A stretch of 56,939 bases of DNA from Pseudomonas frederiksbergensis (GCF_017114915.1 NZ_JAAUOE010000004.1:116987-173925); one strand, 5' to 3'; counted from the stretch's first letter, positions 27,563-38,081 are shown. The notes: generated by a model not told the origin, from the sequence alone. Numbers and translations: made by a program.

Positions 27563-27620
27563 GGCGAACATCCTGCTTCGGTGATGGATTGGGCGCGCAC
27601 GGGCGGCGCGCAAAACTGCG

Positions 27621-27647
27621 ACATAATGCAAATCTTTCGCATTATGT
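27621..27647. promoter_or_regulatory. 27-bp palindromic operator candidate upstream of icmP
   Basis: ACATAATGC and GCATTATGT are exact 9-bp inverted repeats around a 9-nt A/T-rich spacer. The inner TGC-A3-T...GCA pattern partly resembles a Fur box (about 9 of 14 positions of TGATAATNATTATCA). An iron-dependent operator would fit the imelysin cluster, but another regulator is equally possible. Confidence 0.5.
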
Positions 27648-27696
27648 GTAAAGGGCTGTAGCTGGAAATATTTCTTATTTACGGGCGAGTTATGCC

Positions 27697-27714
27697 GCAG
27701 ATCAAAAGATCTGC
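27697..27714. other. Small hairpin after bifA
   Basis: GCAGATC-AAAA-GATCTGC forms a 7-bp stem 23 bp beyond the bifA stop. It has no clear T-run, so it is at best a weak transcript end. Confidence 0.35.
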
Positions 27715-27736
27715 AGCCGTCGCCATGAAGAAGAAC

Positions 27737-29788
27737 TTACAAAATGAATGCGTTATTGCGTTGGGCCTGCTTGAGGTAGACGCTCAGTTCCCGCGCCGAC
27801 AGCGGCTTGCTGTAGTGATAGCCCTGACCTTCGTGGCAGCCTTCGGAGATGATGTAGGCCTCTTGCTCGGCGGTTTCCACGCCTTCGGCAATCACCTGCA
27901 TGCCCAGGCTCTTGCCCAGCTGGATGATGGCCCGAACGATGGTCGCATCGTCGTCGTCATCGAGCAGGTCCTGAACGAAGCTCTTGTCGATCTTGATCTT
28001 GTCCAGCGGCAGGCTTTTCAGATAGCTCAATGACGAATACCCGGTGCCGAAGTCGTCGATGGCGATCAGCGCGCCGGAGCGCCGCAGGCTCAGCAGGTGC
28101 TGGGCGGCGGTGCTGATGTCTTCCATCAGGCCGGTTTCGGTGACTTCCAGTTCCAGGCTGCGCGGTGGCAGGCGGTACATCTGCAGCAGGTTGTTGACCA
28201 CCCGCGGCAACTCGGCGTGGTGCAATTGCACGGTGGACAGGTTCACCGCCATGCGCAGGTCGACGAAGCCCTGATCGTGCCATTCGCGTAGTTGTTTACA
28301 GGCCTGATCCAGCACCCATTCGCCAATGGCGATGATGGTGCCATTCTGCTCGGCCAGCGGAATGAACAGGTCCGGCGGCACCAGCCCATGTTCGGGATGC
28401 TGCCAGCGAATCAACGCCTCGACGCCCACCACGCGATGATCGCGGTAGCTGATCTGTGGTTGGTAGACGAGGTAGAGCTGATCGCGGATCAAGGCATCGC
28501 GCAGGTCTTTTTCCAGTTCGCGGCGCCGACGCATTTCCGTGTCGACGCTGGCGATATAAAACTGATAGCGGTTGCGCGAGCGCGTCTTGGCCAGGGTCAT
28601 GGTCTGCTCGGCTTTTTGCAGCAGCTTCTCGGTGCTGTCGCCGTCTTCGGGAAACAAGGTGATGCCGATGGTGGCGCGCAGGCGGATTTGCTGATGATCG
28701 AGGGCGAACGCCGCTTCCAGATCATCGAGAATGCTTTGGGCCAGTTCGGCGGCCTCGTAGGGTTGTTCGATGTCGGCCTGGACCAGTGCGAACTGGTCGC
28801 CGCCCAAGCGGGCGAGGGCGCCGAGGCGGCCGCTGTGGGCCCGCAGGCGATCGGCCAGGGCCAGCAGCAACTGGTCGCCGGTTTGATAACTGAACTGTTC
28901 GTTGATGCCCTTGAAGTCATCGAGCCCGACACACAGCACCGCGACCCGACGCTGCAATTTACCGGCGTCGACGAGGATCTTGTCCAGCTGTTGCTGCAAT
29001 TGCTGACGGTTCGGCAATCCGGTGAGGAAGTCGTACTGGGCCATGCGCAGCAGGCTGTTTTCCGCTTCGTGACGCAGGTGCGTGTTGCGTTCGATGGATT
29101 CGAGCAACTGGTTGGCGGTGTTGATCCAGACCCCCAACTCGTTTCTCTCATGACCCTTGAGCTGCGGAATCTTGTGGGCGCTGGGGCGGTCCGGGTTGAT
29201 TTCAGTCAGGTGCTCGATGATCCGCGACAGCGGTTTGGTCAGCAGCCAGTGATAGACCAAATACAGCACCAGAGCCATGGCCATGGCGCGCAATACGCCA
29301 GAGATGAAGATGATCACCGAGCTGACGATGAAGCTCTGACCGTAGGTGGCGGTATCGAGGGTAATGCTCAGGTCGCCGTAGTACTCGCTGTAGGGACCGC
29401 GGCCCACCAGTTGGGTGGTGAAGGTGCGTTCCTGGCCGAGGATCAGGTCGGTCAGCCAGCGGCTGTGGGATTGCTGCAACTCGCGGGATTTCTGCGCGAG
29501 CATCGCTTCGTTAGGGTGGCCGATGGAGGCCATGCGCACGGCAGCGTCCTGGAACAGGCCTTCGATTACCTGCATGCCCATTTCCCGGTCCAGGCTGTAG
29601 ACGGCCTGGGTCGACGGATCGCGGAACATGTCGAGGATGCGCTGGGCGTCATTGGCCACGGCCTGACGTGTTTTATAGGCATCGAAAACGATCTGCGCGC
29701 AGCTCAAGACCACACCGACGATCAATGCCGACAGGAGCACGACCCGGAGCAACTTCACCGACAAGCTGTTCTTGAGTTCCAGCTTCAA
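27737..29788 (-). CDS. bifA: c-di-GMP phosphodiesterase BifA (GGDQF-EAL)
   Basis: A 683-residue inner-membrane protein with TM1 (about 12-34), a periplasmic region to about 150, TM2 (about 155-180), a GGDEF domain and an EAL domain. The GGDEF signature is degenerate (RLGGDQF), the hallmark of BifA, while the EAL domain is intact: EALIRW, the ligand ENL-type segment as VNLSTVQ, and DDFGTGYSSL. It should hydrolyse c-di-GMP and so favour swarming over biofilm. The neighbour sodB and the length match PA4367-PA4366. A hairpin at 27697-27714 follows the gene. Confidence 0.93.
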   Translation of the reverse strand: MKLELKNSLSVKLLRVVLLSALIVGVVLSCAQIVFDAYKTRQAVANDAQRILDMFRDPSTQAVYSLDREMGMQVIEGLFQDAAVRMASIGHPNEAMLAQKSRELQQSHSRWLTDLILGQERTFTTQLVGRGPYSEYYGDLSITLDTATYGQSFIVSSVIIFISGVLRAMAMALVLYLVYHWLLTKPLSRIIEHLTEINPDRPSAHKIPQLKGHERNELGVWINTANQLLESIERNTHLRHEAENSLLRMAQYDFLTGLPNRQQLQQQLDKILVDAGKLQRRVAVLCVGLDDFKGINEQFSYQTGDQLLLALADRLRAHSGRLGALARLGGDQFALVQADIEQPYEAAELAQSILDDLEAAFALDHQQIRLRATIGITLFPEDGDSTEKLLQKAEQTMTLAKTRSRNRYQFYIASVDTEMRRRRELEKDLRDALIRDQLYLVYQPQISYRDHRVVGVEALIRWQHPEHGLVPPDLFIPLAEQNGTIIAIGEWVLDQACKQLREWHDQGFVDLRMAVNLSTVQLHHAELPRVVNNLLQMYRLPPRSLELEVTETGLMEDISTAAQHLLSLRRSGALIAIDDFGTGYSSLSYLKSLPLDKIKIDKSFVQDLLDDDDDATIVRAIIQLGKSLGMQVIAEGVETAEQEAYIISEGCHEGQGYHYSKPLSARELSVYLKQAQRNNAFIL

Positions 29789-30134
29789 AGGGTTATTCCT
29801 TGTTCCGTGCGGGTAGCGTCAAGTTGCCATGAGTATTGGCAATCCCGTGATAGCAGTCAAAGGGACAATCCAGCCCCGGGGATTTAGCCGGTTGCCTGGC
29901 CGATACACTGCTGTTTGGAGTATTTGCCCTATTGATACTGTGTCGGTTGTCGAGGCCTTCAACTTGAGGAGATCGAGACAATTTTTCCTTGTGTTGATGT
30001 TAGACGGCTGTGCTGGGGGGGCAAGGGGACGAAGGCTGCTCACGTTGTGGGAGCGCGCACAAATCCCACGTAGGGATTTTCCAGGGCATAAAAAAACCCG
30101 GCATAAAAGCCGGGTTTCTTGACTGGCGCGAAGC
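29789..30134. other. Intergenic region between bifA and sodB
   Basis: This 346-bp stretch must hold the bifA promoter and leader (minus strand). It contains a small inverted repeat AAATCCC-ACGTA-GGGATTT (30061-30079) and the sodB terminator. No short conserved frame or recognisable RNA gene was seen. Confidence 0.6.
30094..30117 (-). terminator. sodB terminator
   Basis: AAACCCGGC and GCCGGGTTT form a 9-bp stem with a 6-nt loop. Read on the minus strand it runs into TTTTTTT, 17 bp after the sodB stop. Confidence 0.9.
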
Positions 30135-30731
30135 TTAAGCGGTGAAGGTTTTGCCTTCGAACTGCTCAGCCACGAATTTCCAGTTGACCAGGTTCCAGAA
30201 CGCTTCGACGTACTTCGGACGCAGGTTGCGGTAGTCGATGTAGTAAGCGTGTTCCCAGACGTCGCAGGTCAGCAGCGGGGTGTCGCCGCTGGTCAGCGGG
30301 TTGCCGGCGCCGATGGTGCTGGCCAGGGCCAGGGAACCGTCAGCCTTTTTCACCAGCCAGCCCCAACCGGAACCGAAGGTGCCGATGGACGTTTTGCTGA
30401 ATTCTTCCTTGAACTTGTCGAACGAACCAAAAGCAGCGTTGATGGCATCAGCCAGAGCGCCGGTTGGTTGACCGCCAGCGTTTGGCGCCAGGCAGTTCCA
30501 GTAGAAAGTGTGGTTCCAGACCTGAGCGGCGTTGTTGAAGATGCCGCCCGAGGAAGTCTTGACGATTTCTTCCAGGGTCTTGCCTTCGAACTCGGTGCCT
30601 GGCACCAGGTTGTTCAGGTTCACGACATAGGTGTTGTGGTGCTTGTCGTGGTGGTATTGCAGAGTTTCCTCTGAAATGTGCGGCTGCAGAGCATTGTGCG
30701 CGTAAGGCAGCGGCGGCAATTCGAAAGCCAT
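30135..30731 (-). CDS. sodB: Superoxide dismutase, iron type
   Basis: A 198-residue Fe-superoxide dismutase. Metal ligands are in [10 protein letters not shown] (first His), WNHTFYW (second), and [11 protein letters not shown] (Asp and third His). The GSGWGWLV segment and [11 protein letters not shown] are of the iron-enzyme kind. The ATG at 30731 has AGGAGA at an 8-nt spacing (the leader reads ATTAGGAGAATTATC). It removes superoxide in the cytoplasm. A strong terminator follows. Confidence 0.97.
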   Translation of the reverse strand: MAFELPPLPYAHNALQPHISEETLQYHHDKHHNTYVVNLNNLVPGTEFEGKTLEEIVKTSSGGIFNNAAQVWNHTFYWNCLAPNAGGQPTGALADAINAAFGSFDKFKEEFSKTSIGTFGSGWGWLVKKADGSLALASTIGAGNPLTSGDTPLLTCDVWEHAYYIDYRNLRPKYVEAFWNLVNWKFVAEQFEGKTFTA

Positions 30732-30907
30732 GATAATTCTCCTAATCAGGTCAGTTGCGGTGAGCGCAAGGCCGATCACGGGCGGCCAGACATGCGCCGG
30801 GGAGTTTGTACTCTTTGCGGCGCAGGGATCGGATCATAGCACCGGGGGTGCGGCATAACCACGCAACAACTGTGTGGAATAGAGGTTCCAGAGCCTTTTG
30901 GAATAAA

Positions 30908-31510
30908 TCATGAAGCGATGATCAACTGGAACGCTACGGTGAACATCATTACGGCCACCAAAAGGTCGAGAATTCGCCAGGTACTTGGCCGTGCCAACCA
31001 CGGTGCCAACCACGCTGCGCCAAGGGCCAGGGTAAAAAACCACAGCAACGATGCACTGGCCGCGCCCACGACATAAGCACCGGGCTCGGTTTGCTGTGCG
31101 CCGAGAGAGCCGATCAGCAACACGGTGTCCAGATAGACGTGCGGGTTGAGCAGGGTCACCGCCAAAGCGCTGAGCAGCACCGCCCGTAGCGAGCGCACGG
31201 TCGGGTTCTCGCCTTGTTGCAGGCTCTGTTTCGAGCACGCCCGACGCAGGGCCAGGCTGCCATACCACAGCAGAAACGCCGCGCCCCCCCAACGGGCAAT
31301 GGCCAGCAGGGTCGGGTTCTGCGCCAGCAACGTCGCCAGGCCGAACACTCCGGCGGCCACCAGCAACGCATCGCAGGTGACGCAAAGCGCTGCCACGGGC
31401 AGGTGATGTTCACGTCGCAGGCTCTGCGCCAGCACAAACGCATTCTGGGTGCCGATCGCCATGATCAGCCCGGCGGCCACCAACAGGCCGTTCACATAGC
31501 TTTGCCACAT
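30908..31510 (-). CDS. argO: LysE/ArgO-family amino acid exporter
   Basis: A 200-residue protein with six hydrophobic segments. It starts MWQSYVNGLLVAAGLIMAIG and has the LysE-family GTQNAFVLAQSLRR motif near residue 20 and LNPHVYLDT in the middle. It should export arginine or other basic amino acids. It lies 7 nt after the ACT-domain gene, and the pair is divergent from argP, the LysR regulator that activates argO in E. coli. The assignment as argO rests on this pairing. Confidence 0.88.
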   Translation of the reverse strand: MWQSYVNGLLVAAGLIMAIGTQNAFVLAQSLRREHHLPVAALCVTCDALLVAAGVFGLATLLAQNPTLLAIARWGGAAFLLWYGSLALRRACSKQSLQQGENPTVRSLRAVLLSALAVTLLNPHVYLDTVLLIGSLGAQQTEPGAYVVGAASASLLWFFTLALGAAWLAPWLARPSTWRILDLLVAVMMFTVAFQLIIAS

Positions 31511-31517
31511 AAGATTC

Positions 31518-31919
31518 TTACTCCGCGTTGGCCGCCAGATCCCGCAGTACCTGCAGGGCGCGTTCGGCATCGGCCTGGCCGACGAACAAATGGTCGTGGT
31601 AATACCCGGCAATCACGTTGCAACTGATGCCGGCCTGGCCCAGTGCCGTGGCGAATGCGGCGGTCAGGCCGACGGCTTGGAGGGCCGAGTGCACGTTCAA
31701 GGTGATCCAGGCAGCGACATAGTCGAAGGTCAAACCGGCCTTCTCAGCGTGGGAACGTTGCAGTATCACCGTCAGCCCTTCCTGTTCGCGGAAGCTGCCG
31801 ACGATCTCCAGGCCCGCGGGCCATTGGCCGTCGGGCAAGGTGCAGAACACGTATTCGCCGTCGTTGAGTTGCGGGCTCATGCTGCGCAGCAGGGTTGCCA
31901 ATGAGGTTTCGCCAGCCAT
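31518..31919 (-). CDS. ACT-domain protein (DUF2241-type)
   Basis: A 133-residue soluble protein. The middle and C-terminal part (about 60-130) reads as an ACT-like amino-acid binding domain (AAWITLNVHSALQAVGLTAA, then GISCNVIAGYYHDHLFV). Proteins with an N-terminal DUF2241 and such a domain are common in proteobacteria, without a known activity. It is the first gene of the argO unit and overlaps no gene; it could sense the amino acid that the exporter removes, which is inference. The P. aeruginosa counterpart is PA4364. Confidence 0.8.
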   Translation of the reverse strand: MAGETSLATLLRSMSPQLNDGEYVFCTLPDGQWPAGLEIVGSFREQEGLTVILQRSHAEKAGLTFDYVAAWITLNVHSALQAVGLTAAFATALGQAGISCNVIAGYYHDHLFVGQADAERALQVLRDLAANAE

Positions 31920-32015
31920 GTCGGTGATCCTTGTTCAAGAGTTCTTGCTGGTCATTCTCCGGTGGGAAGTTGTATAAGAAAAACCAATAGTGCTGATCGC
32001 TCATTAGGAAAACTG
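31920..32015. promoter_or_regulatory. Divergent promoter region argP / ACT-argO
   Basis: This 96-bp A/T-richer gap carries both promoters. By analogy with E. coli, ArgP should bind here to control the exporter unit. No single T-N11-A site stands out clearly enough to name. Confidence 0.5.
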
Positions 32016-32909
32016 ATGTTCGACTACAAATTGCTGTCCGCGCTCGCCGCCGTGATCGAGCAGGCCGGATTCGAACGCGCCGCGCAGGTGCTGGGCTTGT
32101 CCCAATCGGCCATCTCCCAGCGCATCAAACTGCTAGAGGCACGGGTCGGCCAACCGGTGCTGGTGCGGGTCACCCCCCCGGCGCCGACGGAGATTGGCCG
32201 GCGATTGCTCAACCATGTGCAGCAGGTGCGATTGCTTGAGCGCGATCTACAAACGTTGGTCCCGGCGCTGGACGAAGAAGGCCTGCCGGAACGCCTGCGT
32301 ATCGCTCTGAATGCCGACAGTCTTGCGACTTGGTGGGCAGAGGCGGTGGGGGACTTTTGTGCGGAACAACATTTGCTGCTCGACTTGGTGGTAGAAGACC
32401 AGACCGTCGGCCTCAAACGCATGCGCGCAGGTGAAGTGGCGGCGTGTGTCTGCGCCAGTGAGCGACCGGTGGCTGGTGCGCGCAGCGTTCTGTTGGGGGC
32501 GATGCGTTACCGAGCGATGGCGAGCCCCGCGTTTATTGCCCGGCATTTTCCCGACGGTGTGCGCGCCGATCAGTTAGCCAAAACCCCGGCCCTGGTGTTT
32601 GGCCCGGATGATTTCCTACAGCATCGCTACCTCGCATCCCTCGGTGTGGACGGCGGTTTCGAACACCATCTATGCCCATCGTCCGAAGGATTTCTTCGTC
32701 TCACGGAAGCAGGGCTTGGTTGGGGCCTGGTGCCTGAATTGCAGGTGCGCGAGCAACTGCAACGCGGCCAGTTGGTGGAGCTTTTGCCAGATAAACCGAT
32801 CGATGTGCCGCTGTACTGGCATCATTGGCGCAATGGCGGTCAGTTGTTGGGGTTACTCACCGATCAATTGGTGCGCTCGTCGAAACAATGGCTGGTGCCG
32901 TTGGACTGA
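32016..32909 (+). CDS. argP: LysR regulator ArgP (IciA)
   Basis: A 297-residue LysR-type regulator, exactly the length of E. coli ArgP. The HTH is at about 5-60 (AAVIEQAGFERAAQVLGLSQ and AISQRIKLLEARVG), and the effector domain follows. ArgP activates argO with arginine and is blocked by lysine. AGGAA lies 6 nt before the ATG at 32016. It is transcribed away from the ACT-argO unit. Confidence 0.92.
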   Translation: MFDYKLLSALAAVIEQAGFERAAQVLGLSQSAISQRIKLLEARVGQPVLVRVTPPAPTEIGRRLLNHVQQVRLLERDLQTLVPALDEEGLPERLRIALNADSLATWWAEAVGDFCAEQHLLLDLVVEDQTVGLKRMRAGEVAACVCASERPVAGARSVLLGAMRYRAMASPAFIARHFPDGVRADQLAKTPALVFGPDDFLQHRYLASLGVDGGFEHHLCPSSEGFLRLTEAGLGWGLVPELQVREQLQRGQLVELLPDKPIDVPLYWHHWRNGGQLLGLLTDQLVRSSKQWLVPLD

Positions 32910-32991
32910 CGGCTAGCGTCAAGACCTCACGCCCTACGCCCTACGCAATATGCAAAGCGCAAAACGTAAAACGAAATATTCGGAGCAATTC

Positions 32992-33984
32992 ATGAAGATT
33001 CTGGTCACCGGCGCAAGCGGCTTCATTGGCGGGCGCTTTGCGCGTTTCGCCCTGGAGCAGGGCCTGGACGTACGGGTCAACGGTCGCCGGGCCGAGAGCG
33101 TCGAGCATTTGGTGCGCCGTGGCGCCGAGTTCATTCAGGGCGACTTGAGCGACCCGCAACTGGCGCGCGACCTGTGTTCAGACGTCGAAGCCGTGGTCCA
33201 TTGCGCCGGCGCGGTCGGTTTATGGGGACGGTATCAGGACTTTCATCAAGGCAACGTCGAGGTCACCGAGAACGTGGTCGAGGCCTGCCTGAAACAACGG
33301 GTGCGGCGCCTGGTGCACTTGTCGTCGCCGTCGATTTACTTCGATGGCCGCGATCATCTGGCGTTGACCGAAGATCAGGTGCCCAAGCGCTTCAAGCATC
33401 CCTACGCCGCGACCAAGTACCTGGCCGAGCAAAAAGTCTTCGGTGCGCAGGAGTTCGGCCTCGAAACCCTGGCCCTGCGCCCGCGTTTCGTGACGGGCGC
33501 CGGCGACATGAGCATTTTTCCCAGGCTGCTGAAGATGCAGCGCAAGGGGCGGTTGGCGATCATCGGCAATGGCCTGAACAAGGTCGACTTCACCAGCGTG
33601 CAAAACCTCAATGAAGCGTTGCTCAGCAGCTTGCTGGCCAGCGGTTCGGCCCTGGGCAAGGCCTACAACATCAGCAATGGGGCGCCGGTGCCATTGTGGG
33701 ATGTGGTCAATTACGTGATGCGCAAAATGGATGTCCCACAGGTTACCCGTTATCGCTCCTACGGTTTGGCCTACAGCCTTGCCGCGCTCAACGAGGGCGT
33801 GTGCAAGCTGTGGCCAGGTCGACCCGAGCCGACCCTGTCGCGGCTGGGCATGCAGGTGATGAATAAAAATTTCACCCTGGACATCAGCCGCGCCCGACAT
33901 TATCTGGACTACGATCCGAAAGTCAGCCTCTGGACCGCCCTCGATGAATTTTGCGCCTGGTGGAAGGCTCAGGACATTCGCTGA
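32992..33984 (+). CDS. Extended SDR: NAD(P)-dependent epimerase/dehydratase-like
   Basis: A 330-residue extended short-chain dehydrogenase. TGASGFIGG gives the nucleotide-binding motif, VHLSSPSIYF the catalytic serine region, and HPYAATKYLAE the Y-x3-K pair. The DFTSVQNLNEAL segment resembles 3-beta-hydroxysteroid dehydrogenase/isomerase and dihydroflavonol reductase relatives. The substrate is unknown. ATG 32992 was chosen for CGGAGCAATTC upstream and because the Rossmann fold begins there; an earlier ATG at 32950 adds only 14 low-content residues. The recalled P. aeruginosa equivalent near argP is a probable oxidoreductase. Confidence 0.85.
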   Translation: MKILVTGASGFIGGRFARFALEQGLDVRVNGRRAESVEHLVRRGAEFIQGDLSDPQLARDLCSDVEAVVHCAGAVGLWGRYQDFHQGNVEVTENVVEACLKQRVRRLVHLSSPSIYFDGRDHLALTEDQVPKRFKHPYAATKYLAEQKVFGAQEFGLETLALRPRFVTGAGDMSIFPRLLKMQRKGRLAIIGNGLNKVDFTSVQNLNEALLSSLLASGSALGKAYNISNGAPVPLWDVVNYVMRKMDVPQVTRYRSYGLAYSLAALNEGVCKLWPGRPEPTLSRLGMQVMNKNFTLDISRARHYLDYDPKVSLWTALDEFCAWWKAQDIR

Positions 33985-34101
33985 CACACAAGGGCCGACC
34001 GGTACTGAACCGAGTCCGGGGTTCAGGGTCAACCGGTGCGGCAGCGGGGGTTATACTTCGCCGCATCAAGCCATCACCGTGTTCCACAAAGGTTGACCCT
34101 A

Positions 34102-34965
34102 ATGCCCATGCGTAACGATGCCAACGACGACTTCGATGTCCCGAGCCTGCGCGCCGACAGCCTCGATGACGACGATTTTCCAACCACCGCCCGCACCTCG
34201 GTGCATTCGCGTACCGCGCCGGTCGTCAAGGTCAAAGGCCCGAGCACCGGCCCGCTGTGGGCGTTGGTCGGCGCGTTGTTCTTTGCCTTCGCCGGCCTTG
34301 CCTGGTGGAGTTTTCAGCAAATATCGCTGATGGAACAGCAACTGGTGGCGACCCAGGAAAGTTTCGCGCGCATCAGTGAGGAAGCGGCGGGGCGCTTGCA
34401 GGACATTTCCGGCAAGGTGGTGGCCAGCCAGTCCACTGTCAACACCGGCAGTGAAGCGTTGAAGCTGCAAATCAAACAGCTGGAAGGCAAGCTCCAGGAT
34501 CAGAGCAAACAGCTGGAAAGCAAACTTCAGGACCAGAACAAACAGCAGCAAGGCGTGCTCGGCCAGACCTCCGATCTGGACAAGCGCCTGGCGCAGATGA
34601 CCACTCAAGCCACCGAACAACAAGCCGCCAATGTTCAGTTGCAGGCTCAGGTCAAAGCCTTGAGTGGCGAACTGGCTGCGTTGAAGAGTGCGCCGGCCGA
34701 TACCAGCAAAGTTGACGCCCAACTCAAAAGTCTTGGCGCCGACATCGCTGCGCTGAAGCGGCAAGGCAACCCGAGCGCCGCCATCGAGCGCCTGGAGCAG
34801 GACATGATCGTGCTCAAAAGCCAACAGGACAACCGCCCGGCCGCCGCACAAGGTGGCGGCAATACCGCCGAGTTCGACGCCTTCCGCGGCCAGGTCACCC
34901 GCAGCATCAACACCCTGCAGGCGCAGATCCAGAATCTGCAGCAACAGCTGCACACCCGGCCTTAA
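34102..34965 (+). CDS. Membrane-anchored coiled-coil protein of unknown function
   Basis: A 287-residue protein with an acidic N-terminal cytoplasmic tail (DDFDVPSLRADSLDDDDF), one membrane helix (about 52-72, LWALVGALFFAFAGLAWW), and then a long Gln/Lys-rich coiled coil to the C-terminus (for example LQIKQLEGKLQDQSKQLE, with a near-repeat LESKLQDQNKQ). Topology suggests the coiled coil lies in the periplasm. Annotated relatives are often called ATPases without any P-loop; none is seen here. Role unknown. The start MPMRND follows GTTGACCCTA, a weak ribosome site. Confidence 0.75.
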   Translation: MPMRNDANDDFDVPSLRADSLDDDDFPTTARTSVHSRTAPVVKVKGPSTGPLWALVGALFFAFAGLAWWSFQQISLMEQQLVATQESFARISEEAAGRLQDISGKVVASQSTVNTGSEALKLQIKQLEGKLQDQSKQLESKLQDQNKQQQGVLGQTSDLDKRLAQMTTQATEQQAANVQLQAQVKALSGELAALKSAPADTSKVDAQLKSLGADIAALKRQGNPSAAIERLEQDMIVLKSQQDNRPAAAQGGGNTAEFDAFRGQVTRSINTLQAQIQNLQQQLHTRP

Positions 34966-34997
34966 TCGAAGCCAAACACTCGTGGTTGATCGTCCTT

Positions 34998-35102
34998 GAT
35001 CGTTCCCACGCTCTGCGTGGGAACGCCTCAAGGGACGCTCCGCGTTCCAATGGGACGCAGAGCGTCCCGGGCTGCATTCCCACGCAGAGCGTAGGAACGA
35101 TC
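34998..35102. repeat. REPIN of the GATCGTTCCCACGC family, copy 1
   Basis: GATCGTTCCCACGCTCTGCG and the inverse at the right end flank an inner inverted pair (GGGACGCTCCGCG...). The element lies between the convergent coiled-coil and MFS genes. Other copies are at 41425-41535, 42210-42311 and, cut by the window edge, 56904-56939. Confidence 0.9.
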
Positions 35103-35113
35103 GGTCGGAGGAG

Positions 35114-36631
35114 TTAGCGAACCGTGTCTTCCCGCCCGCGCAACACCCTGTTCGGCATGGCAATCGCCGCCGCCAGCCCCAGCAGCGATACCGCCGCGCT
35201 GACCATCAGCAAATGCTGGAAGGTCAGCAGCAACTCGCCGCGCAAGGCGTTTTGCGCATCACCCGGCGCGGCGTTCAAACCATCGAGCAAGACATTCCCC
35301 GAACGGCCCTCGGCAATCAGCGACGAGCCGGCCAGGTGCGCGAAACTCGAATCCTGTAACAGCGCCAGCAACAGCGCCGACATCAACGCCACGCCCACTG
35401 CACCGCCCAAAGCGCGGAACAGATTGGTGGTGCTGGTGGCGACGCCGATGTCCCGTTGATCCACCGAGTTTTGCGTGCCCACCAACGACGTCGGGAACTG
35501 CATGCCGCCAGCGATCCCGCACAGCAACATGAACAGGCTGCTGAGCACAAACGCCTGCGGCGCACTGAACGCCATGCCGAGAATCGAGAGCGGCATGAGC
35601 AGCGCTCCGGTCAAAATCATCGGTTTGTAACGACCGGTCACGGAAGTCCTGCGCCCGGCGAAATAGGCGCCTATCGGCAAGCCCATGGCCAGCGGCAACA
35701 GGTGCAGCGCGGCGCTGTCGGACCCGGCGCCGGTGACGCTCTGGAAGCGCAGCGGCATCAGCACGATCAGGGAAATCGCCTGGAAACTGGTGAAGAAAAT
35801 CGTGCACCAGCAAAGGATCGCATTGCGGTTGGCGAACAAATGCATCGGCAGTAACGGTTCCCGTGCCCGACGTTCATGCCAGACGAACACGGCCAGTACC
35901 GCCACCGCGCCACCGAGCAACCCCAGGACCTCGGCGCTGCGCCATGAATGCCCCTGGCCAACCTCAGTGATGCCCAGCAACAATGCCGTCAGGCCGATGA
36001 TCATCAGCAACGTGCCGAAGTAGTCGATGATCGGCTGGCGCTGCGGCACCGGCAAACCCACCAGCGTACGGTAGGCCACGAGCCAGGCCCACAGCCCCAA
36101 TGGCAGGTTGATCAGGAATACCCAGCGCCAGGACAGGTATTCGGTCATGTAACCACCGAGTACCGGCCCGGCCACGCTGGCCACCGCGTACATGCTGCTG
36201 AAGTAGCCCTGATAGCGACCGCGCTCCCGGGGCGGAACAATGTCGCCGATGATCGCCTGGCTCACCGAAATCATCCCGCCGGCGCCGATACCCTGAAGGA
36301 TCCGCGCCAGCACCAATTGCTCCATGCTTTGCGCCATGCCGCAGAACAACGACGCCAAGGTGAACACCGCCATGCCGAACAGCATCAACCTGCGGCGGCC
36401 ATACAAGTCGCCGAGTTTGCCGTAGATCGGCACCGCCACGGTCATCGCCACCATGTAGCCGGAAATCACCCAGGCCAGCAGGCTGACGTCCTTGAACTGC
36501 GCGGAAATCGCTGGCATCGACACGGCAACGATGGTCTGGTCCAGCGCGCCCAGAAAGATCGCCAGCATCAGGGCGATCAACACGCTGCGGATGGCCGGTT
36601 TGGAGGTTTCAGGCCGGTTGAGATGGGTCAC
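35114..36631 (-). CDS. DHA2-family (EmrB/QacA) MFS drug efflux transporter
   Basis: A 505-residue transporter with about 14 hydrophobic segments. It contains LDQTIVAVSMPAI in TM1 (motif D1, with the functional acidic residue), GKLGDLYGRRR (motif A) and LQGIGAGGMISVSQAIIGD (motif B/C region). Proton-driven drug or metabolite export is expected; no adaptor (EmrA) gene is adjacent, so it probably works alone in the inner membrane. It is 77 bp downstream of pobA on the same strand, so it might be co-expressed, perhaps exporting aromatic acids; that is inference. Confidence 0.88.
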   Translation of the reverse strand: MTHLNRPETSKPAIRSVLIALMLAIFLGALDQTIVAVSMPAISAQFKDVSLLAWVISGYMVAMTVAVPIYGKLGDLYGRRRLMLFGMAVFTLASLFCGMAQSMEQLVLARILQGIGAGGMISVSQAIIGDIVPPRERGRYQGYFSSMYAVASVAGPVLGGYMTEYLSWRWVFLINLPLGLWAWLVAYRTLVGLPVPQRQPIIDYFGTLLMIIGLTALLLGITEVGQGHSWRSAEVLGLLGGAVAVLAVFVWHERRAREPLLPMHLFANRNAILCWCTIFFTSFQAISLIVLMPLRFQSVTGAGSDSAALHLLPLAMGLPIGAYFAGRRTSVTGRYKPMILTGALLMPLSILGMAFSAPQAFVLSSLFMLLCGIAGGMQFPTSLVGTQNSVDQRDIGVATSTTNLFRALGGAVGVALMSALLLALLQDSSFAHLAGSSLIAEGRSGNVLLDGLNAAPGDAQNALRGELLLTFQHLLMVSAAVSLLGLAAAIAMPNRVLRGREDTVR

Positions 36632-36708
36632 GGTAAACCTGCGGGCAGTGATGGACCCGCAAGAGACAAGGCGAGCGGGAATGCTCGCCAGTGTAAGTCG
36701 GTAGCAGG

Positions 36709-38055
<1,347 letters not shown>

Positions 38056-38081
38056 TTACCCCTGAGGCCTGGATTGAAGTG

